NCBI RefSeq assembly: GCF_024055715.1
Contig: NZ_JAMXMV010000001.1
Span: 1,233,376 to 1,297,375 of the forward strand
Direction of reading: 5' to 3'
From: Actinoallomurus soli
GTDB taxonomy: Bacteria > Actinomycetota > Actinomycetes > Streptosporangiales > Streptosporangiaceae
Length of the DNA: 64,000 nt
The notes under the pieces were generated by a model. It was not told the DNA's origin. It did no database searches and worked only from the letters and a program-made list of their open reading frames with translations. Positions 20,598 to 28,880 of this stretch are shown here, piece after piece. The position numbers and the translations under genes were made by a program. Every line of letters starts with the position of its first letter. Within the stretch, counting starts at the first letter, position 1.

Positions 20598-22577
20598 ATG
20601 TCTTCGTACCAGTTCCAGCTGAGCCGCCGGCGCCTGCTCACCACGGCAGGCGCCACCGTCGCCGCCGGCCTGCTGGGGATCCGTACCGCCGGAGCCACCA
20701 CCGGCCCGAGTAGTTACACGGCGAGCTGGTCGTCGGTCGACCAGCATCCGCCGGCGCCCGAGTGGTACCAGGACGCCAAGTTCGGCATCTACTACCACTG
20801 GGGTGTCTTCAGCGTCCCGGCGTTCGGCAACGAGTGGTACCCGCGGAACATGTACATCAGCGGGTCGAACGAGAACAACCACCACAAGAGCGTGTACGGC
20901 GACCCGTCGGTGTGGCCCTACCACAACTTCATCAACGGGGCCCGCGACAAGGCCGGCAACTGGGTGCAGTTCGCCCCGAAGCTGACGTCGGCGGGCGGCA
21001 ACTGGGACCCGAACGCGTGGGCGCAGCTGTTCGCCGACGCGGGCGCGAAGTTCGCCGGTCCGGTCGCCGAGCACCACGACGGCTACTCGATGTGGAACAG
21101 CACCGCCAACGAGTGGAACTCCGTCGCCACGGGGCCCAGGCTCGACCTGCTGCGGCAGCACGCCGACGCCATCCGGTCCAAGGGCCTGAAGCTGTACGTG
21201 TCGCTGCACCACGCGTACCACTTCAACGGCTATTACGATCACGTCCCGGCGCAGTCCACGACCACCCTCAAGAAGCTGTACGGCCAGCTCGGGTCGGCCG
21301 CCGAGAACCAGCTCTGGTACGACAAGCTGAAAGAGGTCATCGACGGATACCAGCCCGACATCATCTACCAGGACTTCGACCTGAATCTCGTGCAGGAGTC
21401 GCTGCGCCTGCAGTTCCTCGCCTACTACTACAACCAGGCGGTCGCCTGGAACAAGGACGTCGTGGCCACCTACAAGGACGGCTTCGACAACAAGGGCGAG
21501 GTCTACGACTTCGAACGCGGCGGTCCGGGCGGCATCCAGACGCCCTACTGGCAGACCGACGACAGCGTCTCCAGCTCCAGCTGGTGCTATACCGTCGGCA
21601 TCGGCTACTACTCGACCAAGGCCATGATGCACGCGCTGATCGACCGGGTCAGCAAGAACGGCACCATGGTGCTCAACATCGCCCCGATGGCCGACGGCAC
21701 CATCCCGTCGGGGCAGCAGGCGATCCTGCAGGGGATGGGTGACTACCTCAAGCGGTTCGGCGAGTCCATCTACGCCACCCGCGCCTGGGCGTCCTTCGGC
21801 GAGGGACCGACGCAGATGGGCGGCGGTTCCTTCACCACGCCGAGGGAGGGCACTGCCCAGGACATCCGGTTCACCCGCAGCAAGGACAACACGGTGCTGT
21901 ACGCCACCGTGCTGGGCTGGCCGGGGAGCACGCTGACCATCACGACCTTGAACTCCGGTCAGATCAACCTGAGCACCCTCACCTCGGTACAGCTCCTCGA
22001 TCAGACCGCCGGCTCGTACGTCAACCTGCCGAACCGCAGCCAGGACGGCGCCGGGCTGCACATCTCGATGCCCTCGTCCAGCGCCCCCTTCGGTGCCCTG
22101 GCGTATGTCGTCAAGCTGACCTTCAGCGGGCAGATCCCCGCCCTGGGCGGCGGGGGCACCACCACGGGCTGGGTGAAGATCGCCAACGTGACCAGCGGCC
22201 TGGTCCTCGACAGCGGCGGCAACGTCTCGTCCGGGTCGGTGCTCAAGCAGTGGAACTACGACGGGTCCACCAACCTGCAGTGGCAGCTGGTGGACCTGGG
22301 CAACGGCTACTACCGCATCGTCAACCGCACCAACGGCATGGTGGCCGACAGCTGGGGCAACACCGCCAACGGCGCGAGCTGCCTGCAGGCGGCCTGGAAC
22401 GGCGGCAACAACCAGCAGTGGCGGCTGAACAGCCTCGGCAACGGCCGCTATCAGATCATCAACCGCGGCACCGGAACCGGCCTGGACGGCGCGGGCAGTA
22501 CCACGGCCGGCGCGACCACCGTGCTGTGGACGCCGAACTCCAGCACCAACAACGAGTGGACCATCACCGGGGTCTGA
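20598..22577 (+). CDS. Secreted (Tat) GH29 alpha-L-fucosidase with ricin-type module
   Basis: The 659-residue protein starts with a twin-arginine signal (SRRRLLTTAGATVAAG). The GH29 barrel shows WYQDAKFGIYYHWGVFSVPAF, EWYPRNMY, KFAGPVAEHHDGYSMW and LYVSLHHAYHF; the likely nucleophile Asp lies in IYQDFDLN, and NGTMVLNIAP is another GH29 signature. A beta-sandwich follows, then a C-terminal ricin-like domain of about 140 residues (NLQWQLV, NNQQWRLN) distinct from the cassette type. It releases L-fucose from plant or other glycans outside the cell. It thus links the polysaccharide island to the downstream uptake and oxidation operon. Confidence 0.88.
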   Translation: MSSYQFQLSRRRLLTTAGATVAAGLLGIRTAGATTGPSSYTASWSSVDQHPPAPEWYQDAKFGIYYHWGVFSVPAFGNEWYPRNMYISGSNENNHHKSVYGDPSVWPYHNFINGARDKAGNWVQFAPKLTSAGGNWDPNAWAQLFADAGAKFAGPVAEHHDGYSMWNSTANEWNSVATGPRLDLLRQHADAIRSKGLKLYVSLHHAYHFNGYYDHVPAQSTTTLKKLYGQLGSAAENQLWYDKLKEVIDGYQPDIIYQDFDLNLVQESLRLQFLAYYYNQAVAWNKDVVATYKDGFDNKGEVYDFERGGPGGIQTPYWQTDDSVSSSSWCYTVGIGYYSTKAMMHALIDRVSKNGTMVLNIAPMADGTIPSGQQAILQGMGDYLKRFGESIYATRAWASFGEGPTQMGGGSFTTPREGTAQDIRFTRSKDNTVLYATVLGWPGSTLTITTLNSGQINLSTLTSVQLLDQTAGSYVNLPNRSQDGAGLHISMPSSSAPFGALAYVVKLTFSGQIPALGGGGTTTGWVKIANVTSGLVLDSGGNVSSGSVLKQWNYDGSTNLQWQLVDLGNGYYRIVNRTNGMVADSWGNTANGASCLQAAWNGGNNQQWRLNSLGNGRYQIINRGTGTGLDGAGSTTAGATTVLWTPNSSTNNEWTITGV

Positions 22578-22591
22578 GCGCCCCGGCCACC

Positions 22592-22612
22592 GGACCCGCG
22601 TGAAACGGGTCC
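22592..22612 (+). terminator. Small hairpin after the GH29 gene
   Basis: GGACCCG and CGGGTCC form a 7-bp stem with the loop CGTGAAA, 15 bp after the stop codon. It may be a weak terminator or attenuator before the third GH54 gene, whose 100-bp leader shows no clear promoter. Confidence 0.5.
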
Positions 22613-22676
22613 CAGGACACATTCCCCCGACTCCTGCCCGCTCCATCCCGCATCCGCGATGACGGAGGTCTCTTCG

Positions 22677-24191
22677 ATGTCCCTACTTCCCATCCGCGTG
22701 CGGCCGGCGCGACCGGTCGCCGCGGCACTGATGGCGGTGGCGGGGGCCGTGCTCGCCCTCGGCCCGTCCGCGGTGACCAGTCCCGCCTCGGCGGCGTCGC
22801 TGCCCTGTGACATCTACGCGAGCGGCGGCACGCCCTGCGTCGCGGCGCACAGCACGACCCGTGCGCTGTACGCGTCGTACAACGGGCCGCTCTACCAGGT
22901 GCGCCGTTCCTCGGACAACACCACGCGCGACATCGGCGTGCTGAGCGCCGGCGGAGTCGCCGACGCGGCCGCACAGGACTCGTTCTGTTCCGGCACGAGC
23001 TGCGTCATCACCGTCATCTACGACCAGTCCGGCCGGGGCAACAACCTCACCCAGGCACCCGGGGGCGGCGCGGCCGGCGGCCCCGACAACCTCGCCAACG
23101 CCACGGCGGCGCCGACCACGGTGGGCGGCCACAAGGCCTACGGCGTGTACGTGGCCGCGGGCACCGGCTATCGCAACGACCGTACGAACGGCATCGCGAC
23201 CGGAGACGCGGCGGAGGGAGAGTACGCGATCTTCGACGGGACGCACTACAACGGCGGCTGCTGCTTCGACTACGGCAACGCCGAGACCAGTAACAACGAC
23301 ACCGGCAACGGCCACATGGAGGCCATCTACTTCGGCAACATCAGGGTCTGGGGTTACGGCACCGGCAACGGGCCCTGGATCATGGCCGACCTGGAGAACG
23401 GCCTGTTCTCCGGCGTGAACGCCGGCTACAACGCCAACGATCCGACGATCAACTACCGGTACACCACCGCGATCGTCAAGGGCGAGCCGAACCACTGGGC
23501 GATCCGCGGCGGCAACGCCCAGTCCGGTGGCCTGTCCACCTTCTACAACGGAGCCCGCCCCAACGTCTCCGGCTACAACCCGATGCACAAGGAAGGCGCC
23601 ATCATCCTCGGGATCGGCGGCGACAACAGCAAGGGTTCAGCAGGGACCTTCTACGAAGGCGCGATGACCTCCGGTTACCCGTCCGACGCGACGGAGAACG
23701 CGGTGCAGGCGAGTATCACGGCCGCCGGGTACGGGTCGGGCGGCAGCAGCGGTGGTTCGTATCCGAGCGGTTATCACCCGTTGGTGGTCGGTAACAACGG
23801 GTTGTGCTTGGACGTGTACGGCAACAGTTCCGCGTCGGGTGCGGCGATCGATCAGTGGTCCTGCAATGGGCAGAGCAATCAGCTGTTCCAGTTCGTGCCG
23901 GGGTCGAACGGTTATGGGGAGTTGCAGGCGCAGAGTTCTGGTCAGGTGGTCGGGGTTTCGGGTGGTTCGACGGCGCAGGGGACTCCGGACATCGTGCAGC
24001 AGGCGCGTAGTGGTGCGGCGAGCACGATGTGGAAGCCGGTTGCGCAGTCCGATGGTTCGTGGTCGTTCCAGAACAGCGGCAGCGGGCTGTGCCTGGACGT
24101 CTACGGTGCCGGCAGTAATCAGGGTCAGCAGTTGGACCAGTGGCCGTGCAAGAACGCGGCCGGCTCCAACCAGGACTTCACCCCACGCTGA
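22677..24191 (+). CDS. Secreted GH54 alpha-L-arabinofuranosidase with CBM13 (third)
   Basis: The 504-residue protein has a signal peptide ending PASA-AS. Its catalytic domain is closest to canonical GH54 sequences: PCDIYASGGTPCVAAHSTT, the vicinal Cys pair in CCFDYGNAETS, Glu240 in ADLENGLF as nucleophile and GGDNSKG with the likely acid Asp. The C-terminal CBM13 cassette is almost the same as in the first GH54, including linker and 3' flank. ATG 22677 is preceded by GACGGAGG; an in-frame ATG at 22659 would overlap this site. Whether it has its own promoter or reads through from GH29 cannot be told. Confidence 0.9.
   Translation: MSLLPIRVRPARPVAAALMAVAGAVLALGPSAVTSPASAASLPCDIYASGGTPCVAAHSTTRALYASYNGPLYQVRRSSDNTTRDIGVLSAGGVADAAAQDSFCSGTSCVITVIYDQSGRGNNLTQAPGGGAAGGPDNLANATAAPTTVGGHKAYGVYVAAGTGYRNDRTNGIATGDAAEGEYAIFDGTHYNGGCCFDYGNAETSNNDTGNGHMEAIYFGNIRVWGYGTGNGPWIMADLENGLFSGVNAGYNANDPTINYRYTTAIVKGEPNHWAIRGGNAQSGGLSTFYNGARPNVSGYNPMHKEGAIILGIGGDNSKGSAGTFYEGAMTSGYPSDATENAVQASITAAGYGSGGSSGGSYPSGYHPLVVGNNGLCLDVYGNSSASGAAIDQWSCNGQSNQLFQFVPGSNGYGELQAQSSGQVVGVSGGSTAQGTPDIVQQARSGAASTMWKPVAQSDGSWSFQNSGSGLCLDVYGAGSNQGQQLDQWPCKNAAGSNQDFTPR
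23764..24191 (+). repeat. CBM13 cassette, copy 4 of 4
   Basis: Near-identical to the copies at 6.7, 16.6 and 18.3 kb. The shared block with the 16.6 kb copy continues about 25 bp past the stop (GGATCC then ACCTGACCCGGAACCT here, one base different there). Confidence 0.85.
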
Positions 24192-24221
24192 GGATCCGAC
24201 CTGACCCGGAACCTCCGTACG

Positions 24222-24263
24222 CCGGCGGGCGGGCGCCGACGCCAGGTCGCGTCCGCCCGCCGG
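24222..24263 (+). terminator. Terminator hairpin after the third GH54
   Basis: An 11-bp stem (CCGGCGGGCGG and its complement; arms 24222-24232 and 24253-24263) with a 20-base loop lies between the GH54 and the converging GntR gene. Confidence 0.65.
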
Positions 24264-24368
24264 ACCAGGCGGTGGTCCGGGCGACCGCCGACGAACGACC
24301 GGATTCACCCTCAACGGCACCGCCCGCGCGGCGGGCGCCTCGGGTCGAGCGACGGCCGCCCAGGCGGA

Positions 24369-25151
24369 TCAGCCGAAGACGCGGCGCTGGATCTCGCGCC
24401 GGTAGTCCTCAAGGGTCTTGTCGAGGTGGACGGCGGCGGTCTGGGCGGCGGCATCGGGATCGCCGTCGCGGATGGCCTGGTAGATCGCGGCGTGCTCCTC
24501 GATCGCCTCCTCCGCGTGGCCGCCGACCGTGCCGTGCAGGCCGATCGTGCTGGACTGGTGTTGGAGTCGGCGGGCCTCGCGGACGGCCGCGACGAGGAAG
24601 GGGTTGTGCGAGGCGGCGGCGATGCCCAAATGGAAGGCGTCGTCACCCTGATCGAACAGGGCCGCCTGCCCGGTCACATGGCCCTCCCGGCACGTCTCGG
24701 CGGCGGCCTCGATGGCGCGGAGCTCGGCGGGAGTCGCCCGAGTCGCGGCGAGCCGGCTGGCCGCGGTCTCCTGGATCCGGCGGAACTCGAACAGCATGTA
24801 GACGTGATCGAGGTCGGTCGGCAGGAAGAAGCCCTCCCAGCGCGATGAGCCCAGCATCCCCTCGTCATCGGCGACGTAGAGGCCGCGGCCCTTCTGGGCG
24901 CGGACCCGGCCGATCGCGGAGAGGATCTTCACGGCCTCCCGTACGACGGTCCGGCTGGTGCCCAGGCGTGCGGCCAGTTCGTTCTCGGTGGGCATCCGGT
25001 CACCGGGCTGCAGACGCAGGTCGGCGATGAGCTGCAGGATCTGCTCGGCCACCAGTTCGTAGCGTGGCCGGTAGGCGCCGGTCCGCTGGGCGTCGCCGTC
25101 CTGCTCCGGGGTCGGCGCGTCGGTCGCAGCCGGCTTGGGCGTGCCGTCCAC
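24369..25151 (-). CDS. GntR-family (FadR/FCD) transcriptional regulator
   Basis: The 260-residue protein has an N-terminal winged helix (EQILQLIADLRLQPGDRMPT, ELAARLGTSRTVVREAVKIL) and an all-helical FCD effector domain from about residue 110, with the metal-binding pattern DDAFH...H...H. GTG 25151 is chosen because AAGGAGG lies 7 bases upstream; the open frame continues further but without family similarity. It is divergent from the sugar ABC transporter and lactonase operon. FCD regulators usually sense acids or sugar acids, so it probably responds to an aldonate such as L-fuconate; the ligand is inference. Confidence 0.88.
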   Translation of the reverse strand: MDGTPKPAATDAPTPEQDGDAQRTGAYRPRYELVAEQILQLIADLRLQPGDRMPTENELAARLGTSRTVVREAVKILSAIGRVRAQKGRGLYVADDEGMLGSSRWEGFFLPTDLDHVYMLFEFRRIQETAASRLAATRATPAELRAIEAAAETCREGHVTGQAALFDQGDDAFHLGIAAASHNPFLVAAVREARRLQHQSSTIGLHGTVGGHAEEAIEEHAAIYQAIRDGDPDAAAQTAAVHLDKTLEDYRREIQRRVFG

Positions 25152-25237
25152 CGGCGTGCCTCCTTCGTCGCGGTCCGCTGCGAGGGGATGACTCGCCCTC
25201 GTCCAGAGAAGAGCATACATCTCCGCTGAGCAACACC

Positions 25238-25258
25238 AAGATAAGTACGACTCATCTT
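25238..25258. promoter_or_regulatory. Candidate GntR operator
   Basis: The imperfect palindrome AAGAT-N-AGT-N3-ACT-N-ATCTT, with a GT-N3-AC core as in FadR-subfamily sites, lies between the divergent GntR gene and the ABC operon. A possible operon promoter is TTGACG (25356-25361), 17 bp, TCTGAT (25379-25384). Nothing else is seen in the 25152-25545 gap. Confidence 0.5.
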
Positions 25259-25545
25259 CCTTCGCCTGGGGGGACGGCCCGGATGAGCTGGTCGAATGTC
25301 GGTCGCTCCCACAGAACGCTGTAACACAGCCGTAAAAATAAGCCCGCTCATCCTCTTGACGCGGTGGCGCTCCGGCGCTCTGATGAGGGACCACGGAAAG
25401 CACCCGATCCGACGTGGCCGCAAGAGTGACGGCCGCACCATCGCCGCCCGCCTCGACCACCCGAAGCCCGCCCGATGAGTCAGACACATTCCCTCTTGCC
25501 CGCCCCACCCGGTCGGCGGGCCCCACGAAGTCAGTGGAGCAGCCC

Positions 25546-26922
25546 ATGACAGTCAAGCTCCGCGCCGACGGCGCGAGGAGACCAGGCAAGAGCCGCCGCG
25601 CATCGCTGCCGGCCCTCATCGGCGCGGTCACGCTGGCGGCCGTCACGGCCTGCGGCGGAGGCGGGGGCGGGGGCGGGGGGAGCGCCGGCGCACAGGGAGG
25701 CTTCCGGCAGGCGCCCCAATCCGACGGGCCGCTGACGGTGTGGGTGGATTCGACGCGTCTGGCCGCCGCCCAGCTGTACCAGAAGCAGCATCCCGCGGTG
25801 AAGATGAACATCGTCACCTACGACGGGGACGCCAACGGCTCGAACTACCTGCAGACCAAGGTGAGCCTGTTCAACCGGACCCGTAAGGGATGGCCGGACG
25901 TCGTCTTCAGCTCGCAGAACAACGAGGCGTCCTGGGCGGTGCCGGCCGGCTTCACCGCCCCGCTGAACAAGGGCCTGATCCCGCAGTCCACCCTCGACGG
26001 CTGGGCCCACGGCGCCAACGACCCCTGCACGGTGAACGGCACGATCTACTGCCTGCGCAACGACCTGTCCCAGACCGTGCTCTGGTACAACGCGGGCCTC
26101 ATGCGGAAGTGGGGCTACAAGGTCCCGGCGACCTGGGAGGACTACCGGACGCTGGGGGAGAAGGTCGCCACCGAGCACCCCGGGTACATCGTCGGCTCCG
26201 CGGGAGACGCCTTCACCCCCGAGATCTACATGTGGGCGAGCAAGTGCGGCGCCAACCAGATCACCGGTCCCAAGGCGGTCAGGGTCGACACGACGAGTGC
26301 CAACTGCACCCGGATGGCCTCGCTGCTGGACAGTCTGATCAAGAATCACACGATGTCGTTGAGCAGCGTGTTCAGCTCCGACTTCGACAAGAACGAGGCC
26401 GGCAGGATCCTGATGCTGCCCGGCCCGTCCTGGTTCGGCGGCGCGCTGTTCCAGGGTACCTTCAAGACCCCGGCCGGCCAGGTCGCGGTCGCCCCGATGC
26501 CCCAGTGGTCCGGTGACCCGGCTCCCTCCGTCGGCAACGTCGGCGGCGGCACCTGGCTGCTGTCGGCGCACAGCGCCCACCTGAAGGCCGGCACGGACTT
26601 CCTCACCTGGGTGACCACCGCGAACGACTACCAGGGCAAGGTCGCCCCCGGCTATCCGGCGAACACGGCCGCGGCCAAGGCCTGGCTGGCGAACCAGGCG
26701 TCCTCCCACTACTACGCGGGCGACATCACCGGGCCGCTCCAGGCGGCGGCCGGGCAGGTGTGGTCCGGCTGGGGATACGGCCAGTTCAGCCAGGAGGCGA
26801 TCTGGGCGGCCACCGTCACGACGGGCGTGACCGCGGGCAAGACGATCGTCTCGCTGCTCCCCGCCTGGCAGAACGCCATCGCCAACTACGCGCGGTCCGA
26901 CGGATACAAGGTCGGCCGGTGA
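25546..26922 (+). CDS. Sugar ABC transporter substrate-binding lipoprotein
   Basis: The 458-residue protein has a lipoprotein signal with lipobox LAAVTAC (Cys36), followed by a run of nine glycines and an extracellular solute-binding protein family 1 domain. ATG 25546 with GGAG upstream is chosen within a longer open frame. Features such as WPDVVFSSQNNEASWAVPAGF, NDLSQTVLWYNAGLM and TWEDYRTLGEKV are typical of carbohydrate-binding family 1 proteins. It captures a mono- or oligosaccharide outside the membrane for the two permeases that follow with overlapping starts. No ATPase gene is present in the operon; a shared MsiK-like ATPase elsewhere is usual in actinomycetes. Confidence 0.9.
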   Translation: MTVKLRADGARRPGKSRRASLPALIGAVTLAAVTACGGGGGGGGGSAGAQGGFRQAPQSDGPLTVWVDSTRLAAAQLYQKQHPAVKMNIVTYDGDANGSNYLQTKVSLFNRTRKGWPDVVFSSQNNEASWAVPAGFTAPLNKGLIPQSTLDGWAHGANDPCTVNGTIYCLRNDLSQTVLWYNAGLMRKWGYKVPATWEDYRTLGEKVATEHPGYIVGSAGDAFTPEIYMWASKCGANQITGPKAVRVDTTSANCTRMASLLDSLIKNHTMSLSSVFSSDFDKNEAGRILMLPGPSWFGGALFQGTFKTPAGQVAVAPMPQWSGDPAPSVGNVGGGTWLLSAHSAHLKAGTDFLTWVTTANDYQGKVAPGYPANTAAAKAWLANQASSHYYAGDITGPLQAAAGQVWSGWGYGQFSQEAIWAATVTTGVTAGKTIVSLLPAWQNAIANYARSDGYKVGR

Positions 26923-27824
26923 GCGCACCGTCGAGCGTCGGCGGCGGCCGGGCACGACGCCTGTCGTGGCCCGGCCGGGCCGGACACGGCTTCGTCGCCC
27001 CGTACGTCGTGCTGCTGATCGCGTTCGGCCTCGTGCCGACGGTGTACGCGATCTACTTCGCCTTCACCGACGCGAACGAGCGCTTCGCCGGGCTGTCGAA
27101 CTTCACCACCGCGGCGGCCGACTTCCGCTTCCTGCCGGCCATCGGCCACGTGGCGCTCTACCTGCTCGTCTGGCTGGTCGCGCTGGTGGTCCTGGTCGTC
27201 GGGCTCGCGCTCCTGCTGCACGGCCTGGCCGCCCGCGCGGCCGACCGGGCCCTGCGCTTCCTCTACTACATCCCCGGGGCGCTGGCCGGAGCGGCGAGCG
27301 CGATGGTCTGGCTGTTCATGCTCGACCCGACGGTGAGCCCGGTGGGCTTCCTGCTGCGCGCCTTCGGCCTCGGCACTTTCGGCCAGGTCATCGCGCCCGG
27401 GCACCTGCCGATCCTGCTCGCCGTCATCGCGTTCTGGACGGGCGCGGGCGGCTGGATCGTCGTCATGTACGGCGCGCTGAACAACATCTCCGCGGACCTG
27501 CTGGAGGCGGCCCGGATCGACGGGGCGGGGCCCTGGCAGATCGCCCGGCACATCCAGCTGCCGCTCCTGCGCAAGTGGATCGTCTACATGGTGATCCTGT
27601 CCTTCGCCGCGGGCACTCAGCTGTTCGTCGAGCCTCAGTTGCTGTCGCAGGCGAGCAACGGCGTGGCCGGCCGGGACTACTCGCTCAACCAGCTCTCCTA
27701 CGACTTCGCCTTCCAGAACAACAATGTCGGCTCCGCGGCGGCCATCTCGGTCGAGCTGCTGGTCGTCGGGCTCGTCGTCGCGGGGCTGTTCGTCGCCAGA
27801 TCGGGGTTCTTCGATGCCGACTGA
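26919..27824 (+). CDS. Sugar ABC transporter permease (MalF-like)
   Basis: The 301-residue protein has six membrane segments and the inner-membrane-component EAA loop (EAARIDGAGPWQIARHIQLP). GTG 26919 overlaps the stop of the binding-protein gene by four bases (GTGA), indicating translational coupling. It forms a heterodimer with the next permease. Confidence 0.9.
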   Translation: MSAPSSVGGGRARRLSWPGRAGHGFVAPYVVLLIAFGLVPTVYAIYFAFTDANERFAGLSNFTTAAADFRFLPAIGHVALYLLVWLVALVVLVVGLALLLHGLAARAADRALRFLYYIPGALAGAASAMVWLFMLDPTVSPVGFLLRAFGLGTFGQVIAPGHLPILLAVIAFWTGAGGWIVVMYGALNNISADLLEAARIDGAGPWQIARHIQLPLLRKWIVYMVILSFAAGTQLFVEPQLLSQASNGVAGRDYSLNQLSYDFAFQNNNVGSAAAISVELLVVGLVVAGLFVARSGFFDAD

Positions 27825-28770
27825 GACCCGGCGGCCCGCCGCGGCCGTCACCGCCGGCACGGCCGCGGGATCGGCGGCCCGCAGGGTCGGGCGGCCGGGC
27901 CGCCCCCATCGCCGCAGGCCGCCGAACCCGCTGCGCGCCCTGGTGCTCACGGCGTTCCTGCTGTTCTTCGTGCTCCCGGTCCTCTGGCTCCTGCTGGCGG
28001 CCACCAAGACCGACGACCAGCTCGTCCACGGCGATCCGCTGTCGTTCGGGTCCTGGTCCGCGCTGCGGCACAACTGGGACGCGCTGACGTCCTACCAGGG
28101 CGACGCCATCTTCCGGTGGCTGCGCAACTCCGCGCTCTACTCGTTCCTCGCGCTCGCGATCACGCTGTGCGTGACGATCCCCGCCGGGTACGCCCTCGCG
28201 ATGACCGAGTTCCGCGGTCGCCGCACCCTCCTGGCGGCGACCCTCGTCGTCATGCTCATGCCGAACGCGACGCTCGTGGTGCCGTTGTTCCTGGAGATCA
28301 ACGCCGTCCACCTGGTCGGCTCGATGTGGTCGGTCATCCTGCCGTACTCGTTCTATCCGTTCGGCGTGTACCTCACCTACATCTACTTCAGCACCGCGAT
28401 GCCCAGGGAGCTGCTGGCCGCCGCGAAGCTCGACGGCTGCTCGGAGTTCGGAGCCTTCCGCCGCATCGCCCTGCCGCTGGCCGCACCGGTCGTCGCACTG
28501 GTCGGGTTCTTCAGCTTCGTGGCCAACTGGACCAACTACTTCCTCCCGTACGTCCTGCTGCCGGACAGTGATCAGTTCCCGGTCCAGGTGGGCCTGGGCA
28601 CGCTGCTGAACAACGTTCCGCAGTTCAACCCGACCGTCGGCTCACTCGAGGTCCAGCGGCCCGAACTGGCACTGGCCACGCTGCTGGCGATCACTCCCGT
28701 ACTCCTCGTCTTCCTCTTCTCACAGCGCTTCCTGGTCGCCGGGATGCTCGCCGGTGCCACCAAGGAGTGA
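27814..28770 (+). CDS. Sugar ABC transporter permease (MalG-like)
   Basis: The 318-residue protein has an N-terminal basic, Pro-rich stretch of about 40 residues, six membrane segments and the EAA-type loop AAAKLDGCSEFGAFRRIALP. ATG 27814 overlaps the previous gene by 11 bases. It is the partner of the MalF-like permease. Confidence 0.9.
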   Translation: MPTETRRPAAAVTAGTAAGSAARRVGRPGRPHRRRPPNPLRALVLTAFLLFFVLPVLWLLLAATKTDDQLVHGDPLSFGSWSALRHNWDALTSYQGDAIFRWLRNSALYSFLALAITLCVTIPAGYALAMTEFRGRRTLLAATLVVMLMPNATLVVPLFLEINAVHLVGSMWSVILPYSFYPFGVYLTYIYFSTAMPRELLAAAKLDGCSEFGAFRRIALPLAAPVVALVGFFSFVANWTNYFLPYVLLPDSDQFPVQVGLGTLLNNVPQFNPTVGSLEVQRPELALATLLAITPVLLVFLFSQRFLVAGMLAGATKE

Positions 28771-28880
28771 CCGCCCCGGACCGACCGTGGGCTCGACCCG
28801 TGCACGCCGCCGCAGGCGGCGCGCGGGCACGGGCCCGCCGACCGCGGGCGCGACCGCGCCCTGGAATGGAGAACTCCCGG

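Noticed and set aside
20559..22646. 695-residue minus-strand open frame opposite the GH29 fucosidase
   Set aside because: No motif, signal or family pattern; GC-rich antisense shadow of a clear GH29 gene.
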